A program made the position numbers and the translations under genes. The notes under the pieces are model-generated. The model was given only the letters and a program-made list of their open reading frames with translations. It did no database searches and had not been told where the DNA came from. A DNA stretch of 64,000 nucleotides from the NCBI RefSeq assembly GCF_002865645.1, contig NW_020194589.1, positions 728,812 to 792,811 of the forward strand, read 5' to 3'. Each line of letters starts with the position of its first letter. Positions within the stretch are counted from its first letter, which is position 1. This DNA comes from Hyaloscypha bicolor E (taxonomy: Eukaryota; Ascomycota; Leotiomycetes; Helotiales; Hyaloscyphaceae). Shown here one piece after another: positions 32,946 to 44,700 of this stretch.

Positions 32946-35040
32946 ATGGCTGATATCTTAGTCACAGCCTGTATGTCATCCTGTTTAACACCCTCGGAGT
33001 TTCGAGTCAGGGCTTTCTTGAGGATGGTACTAATTTCACCGTATCAGCTATCAGATACGTGGGAAATCTGTAACGACAATATCTTCGCACGAGACTTTTT
33101 CAGAAACATCACCTCAAAAACCCTAGACCAGGATTTTCAAGCATTAGAAAAACAGAACACAAGATTGTGCAACCACTGCTCGAATCCAACTTCAGGGATC
33201 TTTTCTAGTGAGTTTTCTATCACTCTTGACCAGGCAAAGTCAACTCCCCAGTGTGATCTCTGCCAAGTTTTGTCGTCCCACATGAACAGCGACGTTGGGA
33301 AATCTAACAAAAGCGGTCTTGAATTCACCCAACTTTTGCGAATCGGATCATCTTTAGCACCGTCCTCAACAGCATCGCCAATACTTTCTATCGTCATTGG
33401 CCCAGGCAAGCTTTTCTGCTCCAAACCTAATTCCGATTATACCAACCTAACTTAACCTCGTCGCTAGGATGCAATAACGCCCCCTCATACATTCAGAGAG
33501 GATTTCCTATCTTGCCAAAGGCTGGAAGCCGAACTCAAGCCCGGCTTTTCAAGCACTGGGCCGAAGATTGCGACAAGAACCATAGTCGCAGCTGCTTCCA
33601 GGTTGACGTCCCCCAGCGAGCACCGACGAGACTCCTGGACGTAGGCGATACTTCATTAAGCACTATCAAGCTCGACTGCTACCCGAAGGATCGCAAGTCT
33701 AGCTGCTATGTTGCCTTGTCGCACCCTTGGGGCCCAGATGAAAGCAAGTGGTTCCGCACGACATCAGAAAACATCAAGGAATTCAAGAAATTCATCGACT
33801 TTAAGCAACTGCCACAGAACTTTCAAGACGCGGTGACAGTGACAAGAAGTCTAGGAGTCCGATACCTCTGGATTGACTCTCTCTGCATCATACAGCAGGG
33901 AAAAGACGGAGATTTTGGCACAGAAAAAGAATTCATGGAGGACTATTACGGCGGCGCGTACTGTACAATTTCCGCCAGCTCTGCAAGGGGGACAAGTTCT
34001 GGATTTCTCAAGTCACGCCTCAATGTCAGAAAATCTTATGCCTTCAACAGCGGGGCCGGCCCTAGTCCTGAGCCCCACAAGTCGGCCTTTTATATCTGCG
34101 ACGCCATCAATGATTTCGCCCGCGACGTAGAGGAAAGCTACCTCAGCACGCGCGGCTGGGTATTCCAGGAAAGGGCACTCTCGAGGCGTACGCTTCATTT
34201 CACAGAAAAGCAAGTCTATTGGGAGTGTGGTAAAGGTATCCGCTGCGAGACCATGACCAAGCTTTTCAAGTGAGTTAAGAATATCCCTACGGTCGGATGA
34301 TAGCCATTGAAGGTTAGTAACACCCCGTCAGCCGGAAGTCATCCTTTTTGTCCGACCCACATTTCCCCGAGTCCGCCGCGAAATATTACAAGGGGATGCG
34401 GATTGAATTCTTCCAGTACATTTATTCGAAGTACTCGGGACTCGATTTCTCGGCAAATCATGAAGACGATAGATCTGTAGCTTTGCGTGGTCTTGAAAAC
34501 AGGATGGCGAAGGTCTACAACGTGCCAGCGTGGCATGGCATCCTGGACGGGGAATACCTTCATCGAAGCCTTCTTTGGCAGAGAGACATGGTGAAAACCA
34601 AATCATTACACGAGATCAGCTACGAAGATGATAAGAGAGTTCCCTCTTGGTCCTGGATGGCGGTCATGGGTCCAATCAGGTACATGGATGCCCCATTCGA
34701 TTGGATGGAGTGGAATAGAGACATCAAAACACCGCTAGGATCACGATCTGCGGCTCAGACCGCTACGGACTTCGAGGTTCCGGCGTACAACGCTAAGCCA
34801 GACGACAATTCTCGGTCAACATACGATGGTGGGGAAGAGGTGGATACCTTCGAGAAATTAAAATGCGTCATTATTGGGTGGGAAAAAACGGAAAAGGCCA
34901 CAGATTCGAAGGACTTCTATGTTTTGCTTGTGACTCCCACTGATCCGAGCGGAAGTGGTGTTGATCACAAAAGGGTAGGGGTTGCGAGGATGACAGTGGA
35001 CGAAATTGGCTCTACAGAATTTGTGGTAAAAATTGTTTAA
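32946..35040 (+). CDS. HET-domain (heterokaryon incompatibility) protein, three exons, 656 aa
   Basis: Exons are 32946-33405, 33468-34269 and 34332-35040. Intron 1 (62 bp) is GC-AG (CCAG|GCAAGC ... CTAAC ... GCTAG), phase 1, joining IGPG to CNNAPSY. Intron 2 (62 bp) has a perfect GTGAGT donor, phase 2, joining KLFN to RKSSFLSDPH. HET domains trigger cell death when incompatible cells fuse and occur widely in ascomycete self/non-self recognition. Before the domain sits the usual Cys-rich lead-in (LCNHCSNP ... CDLCQVL, about 77-105). HET core motifs: VALSHPWG (about 235-242), LGVRYLWIDSLCIIQ (about 282-296), YCTISASSA, RGWVFQERALSRRTLHF (about 381-397), YWECG. The C-terminal part includes RVPSWSWMAVMG, typical of the family. 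The ATG at 32946 is the first in frame. It follows two kinase genes on the same strand, and a shared role is inferred only from gene types and proximity. Intact and not RIPed. Confidence 0.93.
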
Positions 35041-35886
35041 TGAATACATATACTTGGGTATTACTTAACTTAGCTTGCTCGTTAATGTAACGACACAGGG
35101 GCTCATATGCTAAGAAGAGGCCCTAAGGCTTTCAATTAGACTAACTAGAGCAGTACCCTATAGGCCTGCTACGAAGGAAACAAAAAAGATAGAGAAGAAG
35201 AAAGGAGAGGACGGCGAAGGAGAGGTAATATAACCTGCGACGCTAGGCCGTAAGCTAAGAACCCCTGAGCCCCTGAACGAGCGGGCACGTGACTAGTCGA
35301 TCCATCACAATTTTGGTGTAATTTGGCGTTCACGGTTCGCTGATCTTCACGGCTTGCTTATTCAGCACGTTAGTGTATACGTATTGGCGGCCCCTGCTTA
35401 CGACTCTGCCGCTCTGCGGACTCTCGGCAAGCTGCTCTCTCTCCCATGCAACTTGTCCATCTCTTTTGAGGAGTTGTCTTCGCGAGCGAGGAGAAGCGAC
35501 AGGACGCAAACACGTTCCGAGGATTAGCTGAGAGGGAAATGGTTCCAAGGTAAGCTTCAAACGCTCCCAAGGGGTACCCAAATTTTTTTGGATGAAATTG
35601 CATCGTCGGCTACCACAAGTCGTACTAAGTTACACTCTCCGCCTGCTGCTTCGCTTCTCCACCTCTTCAACTGCCTCCTTCACCTCCTAAACTACCTCCG
35701 CAGCGAACCCCCCTCTCCCGACCTGGCAGCAGCCCTCCAACCTTTCTGGAGGCAACTTGCTATCTCCATTATCGGCTTCACAATTTGGCTCTGATCAACC
35801 TGCAGTCTTTCTGCCAAGGCTACCGTCTCATCAGTGCCATCCCCGTGTTAGGACACTCACCCTCTTCCGCTGCCTACGTTACGGTG

Positions 35887-36080
35887 AGCTTTTACTTCAA
35901 AGGAGGCCAGCGCGAGAACATGTTCGAGAATAGGGGCTCTGAGACTTCACTAGATCATGTCAACCGTTGCGGTCTTTATATCCATCTTGCAAGGCCACGA
36001 ATTATCTATCTACTGGTAGGTAGTCTGCCTATTAAGTTGATGACTCTTCGATCCCCCTTCTCTATCCGAAGCCAATTTTC
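35887..36080 (+). repeat. Ancient direct repeat, copy A (copy B at about 36430-36620)
   Basis: Both copies contain GAGAATAGGG, a TATCCAT..CGGTCTT-like block, and TTATCTATxxAxxxGTAGGTAGTCTG with matching spacing. They are roughly two-thirds identical by eye. Copy B is more AT-rich, as expected if it was RIPed. Confidence 0.5.
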
Positions 36081-37139
36081 TTTTTCTCCTCTTGCTGATT
36101 CAGATGCATGTAAGATGAGTGAAGCGCCGAGAACGACTTAACTCTCAAGTCGAACGGATCTACGAATAATCTTCGCCGAAAATAACGGATACAAAGAGCG
36201 GGAAGTGCGGTATAGAGGAACAATTATGGGGATTGTAGATGTTCTACAAGTGCTGCTGCCTCCAAATCGACGCCGCATCATCTCTACTGCAGAACGGTTG
36301 GGTTGGGTTGCAGAGACCTGCCTTTTGCGGTGAGCCTCCCACATCTAGTCAGTTAGGGCTGTTGCTATGTCAGTTCTGTCGTCTCATTAGTCCTCGTTAG
36401 GACTACTATGCCTCCTGCTACTTGTATTACAGTTAACTTTGGCTATAAGGGAAGCCACAGATAAAACAAATCAGAGAATAGGGCGCTAAGACTTTATTCA
36501 CTAATATCCATAACTATGGTCTTATTTTCCCTTTTATAAGACTGCTGGTTATCTATTTATTTGTAGGTAGTCTGTCTACTGTTTATTACTCTTCCTTCTT
36601 CTTTATTCTTCGAGGTAATAGCTTTTACCTGGCAGATTTCGAAAGGCGCTTCTTAATGTCTTCTGGTAGTATATTCTTTGGGAGAGGATAGGTAGTCTAC
36701 TAGATAAGTATTAGTACCGGTTATATATTTCAAGTAAGTAACCGCTTTACTTACTATCTCTGCTATAAATAGCGGCTACGATATATAGTCCCTGGATCTG
36801 TATATAGTGTATTGACTATGCTTATAAATGATTAGAACTACGTCGATACTATTGAATTCCCCTAATTTATAGGCTTTCTTAATTAAGGTATCCTTTCTCT
36901 TATTTAACCTCTCGTTTTTTCTTTTTCTTCTTTTCCCCTCGTCGTTTCGTTTAATATTTATAGTATCTATTAATACTAAAGGGCTATTATAGAGGTTGAG
37001 GTAATCTGCATAGCTCAGTTTTGATATACTTCGAGCGTTAAGCCTGAGGTATTTGAGAGTCGTCTATTGTTCTGGGCCGTGTTTTGTTAAAGACCCTCTA
37101 CTCTGATAGTTGTCTTTGAAGGCTTTCGTATTAGCGGCT

Positions 37140-37390
37140 AACAGGAGCATAGGAGCCAATTTTGAGCCCATGGTTTGATATTGGATAATAAGGGCCTGAA
37201 TCGGTCCCCTTTAAACCAAAGTGGTGGGAAGCCGTATTTGAACCCTTAATCCTCCAAATTCTTGGCTGATGGAAGGGTTTGATTACGTAATGGAGGGCCT
37301 GAATCAGTCCCCTTGAATCCAGGTGGTAGGGAGCCAGATGTGGACCCCTTTAATTCTAAAAATGGGTTAAGCTCTATAAGCTCTCTTAAT
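37140..37390 (+). repeat. Tandem repeat of about 108 bp, 2-3 units
   Basis: GGGCCTGAATCGGTCCCC (37189) and GGGCCTGAATCAGTCCCC (37297) start two units that also share GTGGTxGGxAGCC and GAACCC/GACCCC. A partial third unit (GGAGCCAATTTTGAGCCC) lies to the left. Confidence 0.6.
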
Positions 37391-38339
37391 CGATATTGAC
37401 CAAGGTGTCTCTACCTTCAGAGTAGAGAGATCCTAGCAGCTCTTAAACAGACATTTTCTTTCATACTTTGCAAGGCAGACAAGACTGTAACGGCCACTTT
37501 TGTATTAACGCTAAACTCACATGTACCTGTCTATGTGCCATGCAGGCTGTATTTCCTAGTAACAGGAAAACCCGCTCTTGCGTATTTTGCTATGGTCAAC
37601 ATTGGGCAACACAGACAATTAAAGTAGCGGAGCTCAGAGCCAAGGATCTCTTTAGTGTAGTCACTTCCGATCTACATACTCTTTAGCATGGTTTTGATAG
37701 ATCTAATTTGTTGATTTATGCCCTCTTATTTGATTACAGCCTATATGTGACTCGCTTAATCAGTGTGAGAAGAGTTGTGACTGTAATATTATATATGTAA
37801 CAAGGTCTAGCTAAGAACCATTTGCTAATTTCCATGGCTCCTATGAGAATATTGCTTCTGAGATAAGTATCTTAGGATGTTATGGCTCGTAGGACCTCAC
37901 AGATCTAAAGAGAATACTCTTAGGACTATTAATATCGTAGGAGGACTCTCCCAAGATAATTCTCCTAGGGGAATTCTCGTAGGAGCCTGAGATTTTTGGG
38001 AGAAATCGCTTAGGAAATTTCTCCGAGGGTTTTTCTCCTACGACTAAACACGATGAGGTTACAGCACAAACTGCTAGATTTACTAGAAGATACATATCTC
38101 TGCTTTTGGGTTTGAGGAGGTGGGTTTACTTTGAGGTCAAGGCTCGGCCTTGTTAAAGTATGGCCTGAAGAATGGAACTAACGATGTTTTGACCTATTTT
38201 GGCTAGAACATCAACGCTAAAAATATCCCTTAATGGAATGGAACTAACGATGTTCTGACCGTTTTGGTCAGGTCATCAACGTCAGGAGTATTTCGGCCTG
38301 AGGAATGGGCCTAACATGTTCTGCCTTTTGATCATATCA

Positions 38340-38790
38340 AAATTATTCTGCCTGAGGCTGGCACATCCGTTTCGCTAGCGCTTGCACACCCCAGCGTCAG
38401 GGAGCCGATTTGCCCATCCCCAACGCCAGCGCTCGTCAAGCGCCATCGTAACGGATGCGCTAGCGTCAGGGAGCCAATTTCTGCTCCCTTTTCAACGCTG
38501 GCGTTCCTCAAGCGCCATCGTAATAGATGCGCCGGCGTCAGGGAGCCAATTTCTGCCCTTTTCAACGCTGGCGCTCCTCAAGCGCCATCGCAATAGATGC
38601 GCCGGCGTCAGGGAGCCAATTTCTGCTCCCTTTTCAACGCTGGCGTTCCTCAAGCGCCATCGCAATAGATACGCCGGCGTCAGGGATTCTGCTCCCTTCT
38701 CGCTGCCGCTCGTCAAGCGCCATCGCAACGGATGCGCCAGCGTCGGGGAGCCGAATTCTGCTCCAATCCAACGCTAGTGTTCCTTATGCA
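38340..38790. repeat. GC-rich tandem array, period about 72 bp, five to six units
   Basis: The word CAAGCGCCATCG occurs at 38437, 38509, 38579, 38651 and 38714 (spacings 72, 70, 72, 63). Each unit holds GGCGCTCCTCAAGCGCC, which can fold on itself, plus CGCCGGCGTCAGGGAGCC and TTTCTGCTCCC. CpG-rich and unmutated in a RIP-prone neighbourhood. It stays open in several frames on both strands (24-aa repeats containing SGSQFLLPFQRWRSSSAI on the plus strand), a by-product of a period divisible by three. Coding use is unproven. Confidence 0.85.
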
Positions 38791-39544
38791 CCAGCGCCTT
38801 GGGAGTACTCGAAACTATTTTAGATTCGGAGTACTATAATTACGACTATATTAGTTTGAAATAATGTACCTCGAAGTGGTTACGTCTGAAGTATGATACC
38901 TTAATATACTACAAGATCGCGTATATGCCTTATTTATACTTCAAGTCAAAGTAGTCCGAAAAATACTAGTGTAAGTCGGACTGCTTTAGCTTGAAGTATA
39001 CGAATTCAGCCTAGTAGAACTTCGAGCAAGCTGAAGATTTCTATTAAAACCTGTCGTATGTACGGGTACTAGGGAGCTTAGCTTCGCTTACTCAGCGGCC
39101 CCTTTTATTTCCAGAGGCTCCCTTTAGAGCTTCTTTTAATCAGACAACCACTTATGCAAATCACTGTTCCTTGCTATTTTGCGATAAAACCCAAACTATT
39201 CCAGCTAATAATATAAAAATCTAGAGCATTCTTATAGTCTATATTACACCGACTAATCGGAGTGATTTGAACTCAAAATCTCTAAGATAGGTATATTTTC
39301 CGTCTATCCCTATAGTCCTTATTTTCCTATTAAATCCGTGATTAAGCTAAGTTATATTCGGGAATATTTTATTTACTGTCCCGCATATGTACGGCACCGT
39401 GCTCCTTACAGTACTCCCAATGATAGCCTCAATGACATCATTGGGCTCGCTTAAGCCTTGGCCCATCTCGGGAGCCGGCTGATCTCAGGCAGAACATTGG
39501 TGTATACACACCACTTGGTTTCTGCACAAGGTTTGTGCACACCG
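38791..39544. other. Spacer with a hairpin and a tRNA-like remnant
   Basis: 38936-38999 is a long hairpin (separate entry). 39235-39335 carries, on the minus strand, a possible eroded tRNA-like sequence (see findings). 39420-39540 has GGGCTCGCTTAA, the same word as in the MITE at 6209-6436, followed by repeated CACACCxCTTGGTTTCT. Confidence 0.4.
38936..38999. repeat. 64-bp hairpin (24-bp arms)
   Basis: The left arm begins ATACTTCAAGTCAAAG and ends GTCCGA. The right arm is its reverse complement with three mismatches, all transitions, across a 16-nt loop. No ORF. Resembles a small MITE or foldback element. Confidence 0.75.
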
Positions 39545-39768
39545 CTTGGTTTCTACATGAAACCATTGGTACCATAAACCCAGTGGTGCCATAAACCCAG
39601 TGGTACCATAAACTCAGTGGTACCATAAACCCAATGGTGCCATGAAACCATTGGTACTATAAACCCAGTGGTACTATAAACCCAGTGGTACCATAAACCC
39701 AGTGGTACCAAGAAGTGATTGGTGCAAACAATTTGTTGATACCATAAAGCTAGTGGTACTAGGAAGTG
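39545..39768 (+). repeat. Minisatellite of about 19-20 bp units (GGTACCATAAACCCAGT)
   Basis: About ten units. It continues at 45738 on the other side of the Gypsy insertion (TGCAAACAAATTAGTGGTAC). The same array in inverse orientation and RIPed form lies at 7195-7455, beside a pogo-type transposase tail. Confidence 0.8.
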
Positions 39769-39773
39769 ATTAG

Positions 39774-39926
39774 TGTCACGAAACCACGTGACCACGTGAC
39801 GATGAGTCACATGATGAGTCATACTGAACGTCTATTTAGAGATGACACCCCGCACTATTCTTCTTGACTCCTTCGCGCTACGTCTTATATCTAGAATTAA
39901 TGTATACCTTGACTTAAACCCTCACA
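39774..39926 (+). repeat. 5' LTR of the Gypsy element
   Basis: 153 bp, TG at 39774 to CA at 39926. It contains two CACGTG motifs. It differs from the 3' LTR by a handful of transitions. Confidence 0.95.
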
Positions 39927-40559
39927 CTACGTAGCGCCAACCCAGATAACAACGACTAAAGAAATCAAGAAAATAACGATATTAAAGATACTTACGATAC
40001 TAAAGAATAACTACGATAACACGAAAATACGATATAGGATAACTCAGGATAATTACAATAACTACGAACCCGATACGATAGTAGAACGCTCCTGACGTTC
40101 TGAGACTATCGAAGACCTATTAGACGACGACGGCTATAAACTAAGTAACGATGGAAACCCGGAAACTACTAATAACGACTAAGGAGACTCGTCTAAAAGA
40201 ATTAACGCTCTTAACTACGTTAACGCCGACTACCCTCTTCTTCTCCTACTACGCTCCAGGATACTAGATAGTACAGAGTTAGTTAAGAACCGAGCTCGAT
40301 AATACTCTGCGTTCTGGTAAGAAGTCTTCTTAATAATGCAAGAACGGGTATAACCTGGCTAGGCCTAAGCTTCTAGTAAGAACTTATGTACCGAGATAGC
40401 TAGGTTAAAGAAGGAGAACGAGGGACTGCGACGAGAGAAGGCCTAAGATACGATAACTAACGAATCATTAGTTGCAGAAGTAGCGAAGTTAAGTAAGAAG
40501 CTGGAAAAGGTATAAAAGGAAAGAGAGTAGGATAAGATAGTTATTATATACCTTGAATC

Positions 40560-41400
40560 AGAGCGCCGACGAAGCGTATTACTAGCAATCCAGGGAAAGC
40601 ACATAGACTACGATAGGAGAATACCTCGAGATACCTCTAAGACCCTCAAAAGACTATATAATAACCCGAAGTTTCCGGATATACTTGTCTTCTTCGGAGA
40701 CCGAGCGAAGTTCGAGAGCTAGAAGGACAAAGTTCGTAATAAGTTAATTAATAGTGCTATTTAGTATCCTATAGAGTATTATTGAATTTCCTATATCCGG
40801 AGCCGAACGGATAGTGACACTTACTAGCAGATACGGGCTCAGTATTAACCAGAGTACTCTTGGATGTTCCAGACGGTAGAAGAAGTATTAAGCGCCCTCA
40901 ATAAGATCTATAGAGATAAGAATAAGAGGAACCGCGCTATTAATGAGTTCTGTACCTTATGAATAGGGAAGAGAGCCTTTGACGACTTCTATATAGATTT
41001 CGCTCGTTATATAGCTGAGATTAAGTACTCGGACAATACCTTAATTCCGCTACTCGAGAACATGATCTCTGACGAGCTTATACGATAAGTCATTGGACTG
41101 AAAAAACCTTCCGACTACTACGAGCTGGTTGATTTCTACCGAGAAATCGATAATTAGATACGAGACTATAATAAGAGAATAACGAACCGATTTAGAGGAC
41201 CTCGAATAATACCATTAACGCCATTAACGGAGCGACCACGACCTATGTAACCGATACTAGCTACGAGTTCTAAACTAGACAGTCACAAACCAATTGCCGC
41301 AGACCGTGCCTTACTTTCTTAATACGGACGATGCTATAAGTACGGCGAATATAGACACCGAATTAGTAACTACACCAATCCGTAAATAAAGGAGATGCCA
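40560..41400 (+). pseudogene. Gypsy gag with zinc-knuckle remnant, RIP-decayed
   Basis: The gag capsid frame is traceable: FDDFYIDFARYIAEIKYSDN, LIPLLENMISDELIR (stop) VIG, LKKPSDYYELVDFYREID, RDYNKRITNRFRGPR (about 40978-41205). The C-terminal knuckle reads RCYKYGEYRHRISNYTNP (about 41328-41381), where a C-x2-C-x4-H-x4-C pattern lost two cysteines to Tyr (TGC/TGT to TAC/TAT, the RIP direction). Confidence 0.85.
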
Positions 41401-41769
41401 CGCCTCCTTGCTCGCTTAGTGGGTAAGCTGTATAAGGTTACTGTGGACTCAGACGATAATGAAACTGTTATAGAGGGAAAAGAGGAGTCCTAGACCAAAG
41501 TCGCGGCCTAGGACATGAGGACGAAGGTGTAATGCACACATTGACAGCGAGCGTCCAGCTGGATTTAGTAGCCTAATTAGGCTAGTGCTTATGTGGGATC
41601 GCACTCCCAAATTGGGACTAGTGCTTCCGTACATCCAGCGGAACACTAGATTCTATATATGGAGGCATGCGAGCTTTGGAAATGGGCATCGATTAGTTTA
41701 TTACTGAGAACCAGTTCTTGGAATTAATTATACTTCCACGCTTCACTCCATACTTTACCCTATATTCCA

Positions 41770-44700
41770 CCCCTTTACCTTGACTACTTGCGTAGCACCC
41801 TGCTATATTGGGAGCCTCACAGAAGGAAAGGGGTCGATAACGATATCCGCTTACTTAGTACAAGAAGAGAAAGTGAAGCTAGGTGGTACTTATCTCGTTT
41901 TGCCGTATTCTATAGATACTAGCGGAGAGCGTATATTAACGACCTCTCTGGTAGATAGCAGAGCAAATAGAATTGCTTTTATTAACCAGACCTTCGTACG
42001 TAATCACAAATTCCTACTTTAATAATTATATAAGCCCCGTCGACTAGAGGTGGTAAACGGCTGTTAATTAGCCGCTGGACGAATCACGCACCTTATATAA
42101 CTCCCTATCGATATTTAAGGATACCGAAAGGTACTACCTTATTTTATTACCAAACTCAATTAATACCTAATTATTCTGGGAATACCATGGATACAGATCC
42201 ACGACCCTACTATTTCCTGGCGGAAGAATACGCTTACCTTTGCCTCAAGTTATTACTGTCAGACATATAGAGTCAAATGACGTATTAAAGTACGAGGGAT
42301 TCCTTAGGAAGGGAATTCCATTCAAGTACTAGATATTTATATAATTGGAGCTATCCTATTCGTCCGGCTAGCGGACAGGGTAAGGAGATCTCCCGAGGGT
42401 TATACAGTTTTTGCTATGACCCTATGAGATATCGAGAAGGCTCTTATACCGAAGGTAGCGATTAACTCTCGCGAGAAGCTTCCTAAGGAGTACTATAAGT
42501 TCTTGGACGTGTTCTCAAAGAAGGAGGTAGACAAACTGCCCCAGTATCGTCCGTATGACCACAAGATATAACTTAAAGAAGGAGCCAAATTACCTTTCGG
42601 ACCTATATATAACATGTCAAGAGGGGAGTTACTAGTCTTACGCGAGTACCTGGAGGAGAATCTGGGGAAAGGATTTATCCGAGCTTCAAGATCCCCTGCC
42701 GCTTCCCTGGTCCTTTTCGTTAAGAAGCTAGCAGGTGGATTACGTTTTTGCGTGAATTATAGAGCCCTTAATAGAATTACCGTAAAGAATCGATACCTAA
42801 TCCCTCTTATTAGGGAGATACTTGACTGGCTCTATCGAGCCAGATACTATACAAAACTCGATATTATTTCTGCTTTTAACTAGCTATATATTACTAAGGG
42901 AGAAGAATAGAAAACTATATTTCGGATAAGATACGGCTTCTTTAAGTACCTAGTTATATCCTTTAGACTAATGAATGGACCTGTGTCTTTTTAGTATTAT
43001 ATTAATAATACCTTACGAGACTACCTGGATGTTTTCTATATCGCCTATCTTAATAATATCCTAATCTATAGTAATTCCCTTAGTAAGTACAAGTAGTATA
43101 TATAATAGATACTTTAATGCCTCAGAGAGTTTAGGTTATAAGTAGATATTGAGAAATATGAATTCTATATTTAAGAAGTAAAGTATCTAGGCCTTATTAT
43201 TAGTACGAACGGGATCCGAATAGACCCTAATAAGGTCTCTATAGTAGTTAAGTAGCTATAGCTAGTGAACGTTAAAGACGTATAAAGTTTCCTTAGGTTT
43301 ACGAACTTTTACTAATGATTTATTAAGGAATTTGCTAAGAAAGTATTATTACTTATAAAACTAATAAAGAAAGATACTTCATTTTTATGGGATACTACTT
43401 ATAAGTAAGTATTCGAAAGCTTAAAGGAGGCATTTATATTTATGCCCATTTTACGATACTTTGACCCCGATAAACCAAGTACGATTAAGTACGACTCGTC
43501 CGACTATATTAATACCGGCTGTTTATCGTAACTAGATAAAGACGGAATTTTGTATCTAGTTACGTTCTTCTCTCAGAAACTGATACTAACCGAGTATAAC
43601 TACGATATCTATAATAAGGAATTAATAGCTATTATATAATCCTTTGAAGAATAGAGAGCGGAGCTTAAAGGAGCAGGAGTTCTAGTAGAAGTTCTTAGTA
43701 ATTACAAGAATCTTTAATACTTCATAATAATGAAGTGTCTTAGCCGCTAGTAAGCTAGATAGAGCGAGTTTCTCTCGCGATTTGACTTCAGACTAATCTA
43801 TTAGCCAGGAGTGTAAGGAGGCAAGCCTGATACTTTGACTAGACGCTCTTCGGACTTGCCGTAAGGCGAAAAAGACGAGAGATACTAATACTAGAATTAA
43901 ATAGTTTTGAAGACTTATAACCTGTTTCCTGGGATACTTCCTATTACTCTAAACTAGAATACCCTATATGGAGAAGACGGAGATTCGTAACTATTACTCG
44001 AGGAGCTTATATTAATAGCTTATGAATAAAACCTAATACTCTTTAAGATCCTGGAAGTACTATACAAGAGAGATTATTAGCTACTCCCGGACCTAAGTCG
44101 GTCAAAGATACCCATTGCTATACTCTCAGAGTGAGAAGGAAGATTATATATAGGGAAGCGACTATTCGTACTTAAAGATAATGCTCTGTGCCTCTAACTA
44201 CTATAATCTTACTATAACAATATTACGGTAGGATATCCAGGGAGGGTAAAGACTTATAAGCTACTTATAAGAAATTATTACTAGCTACAGATGAACTAAA
44301 CCGTACGGTAATACGTGCGTAACTATTATACCTGTATATGATTAAAGGTATTAAGGCTGCTATATTAAGGGCTTCTTTAGCTGCTTAACCTACTAATACC
44401 GAGATGGGAGGATATTACTATAGACTTTATTATTAAACTACCGAGAAGTAAGAGCGAAACAACTAGCTAAGTCTATCGGAATATTATAGTAGTAGCCGAC
44501 TGGCTCTTAAAGTAACGTCACCTTATTAGTTATAGATCTATAGAAGCGAAGTATACTATACGTTTATTCCTCTATTATATTTGGAAATATTACAGGCTCC
44601 CTAAGACAATTATGTCCGACCGAGAACCGTAGTTTACTTTAAGATTATAGTAACGTATTTACTAGAGACTTGGTATCTCTACGAAACTCTCGATCGCTTT

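Larger units (their letters stand above)
35041..38339. other. Repeat-rich region without supported genes
   Basis: 35100-36350 has normal composition with fragments of old elements. An ORF at 35785-36141 covers one of two diverged direct repeats and is not called a gene. 36360-37440 becomes AT-rich and contains tandem units. 37840-38060 is built from CTCGTAGGAG/CTCCTACGA-like words. 38160-38340 holds about three units of 60-70 bp sharing GGAACTAACGATGTT. Confidence 0.45.

Noticed and set aside
38382..38823. Repeat-encoded proteins in several frames of the 72-bp tandem array
   Set aside because: Open frames on both strands follow automatically from a period divisible by three without stops. 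No start context, intron or neighbouring exon supports one frame.
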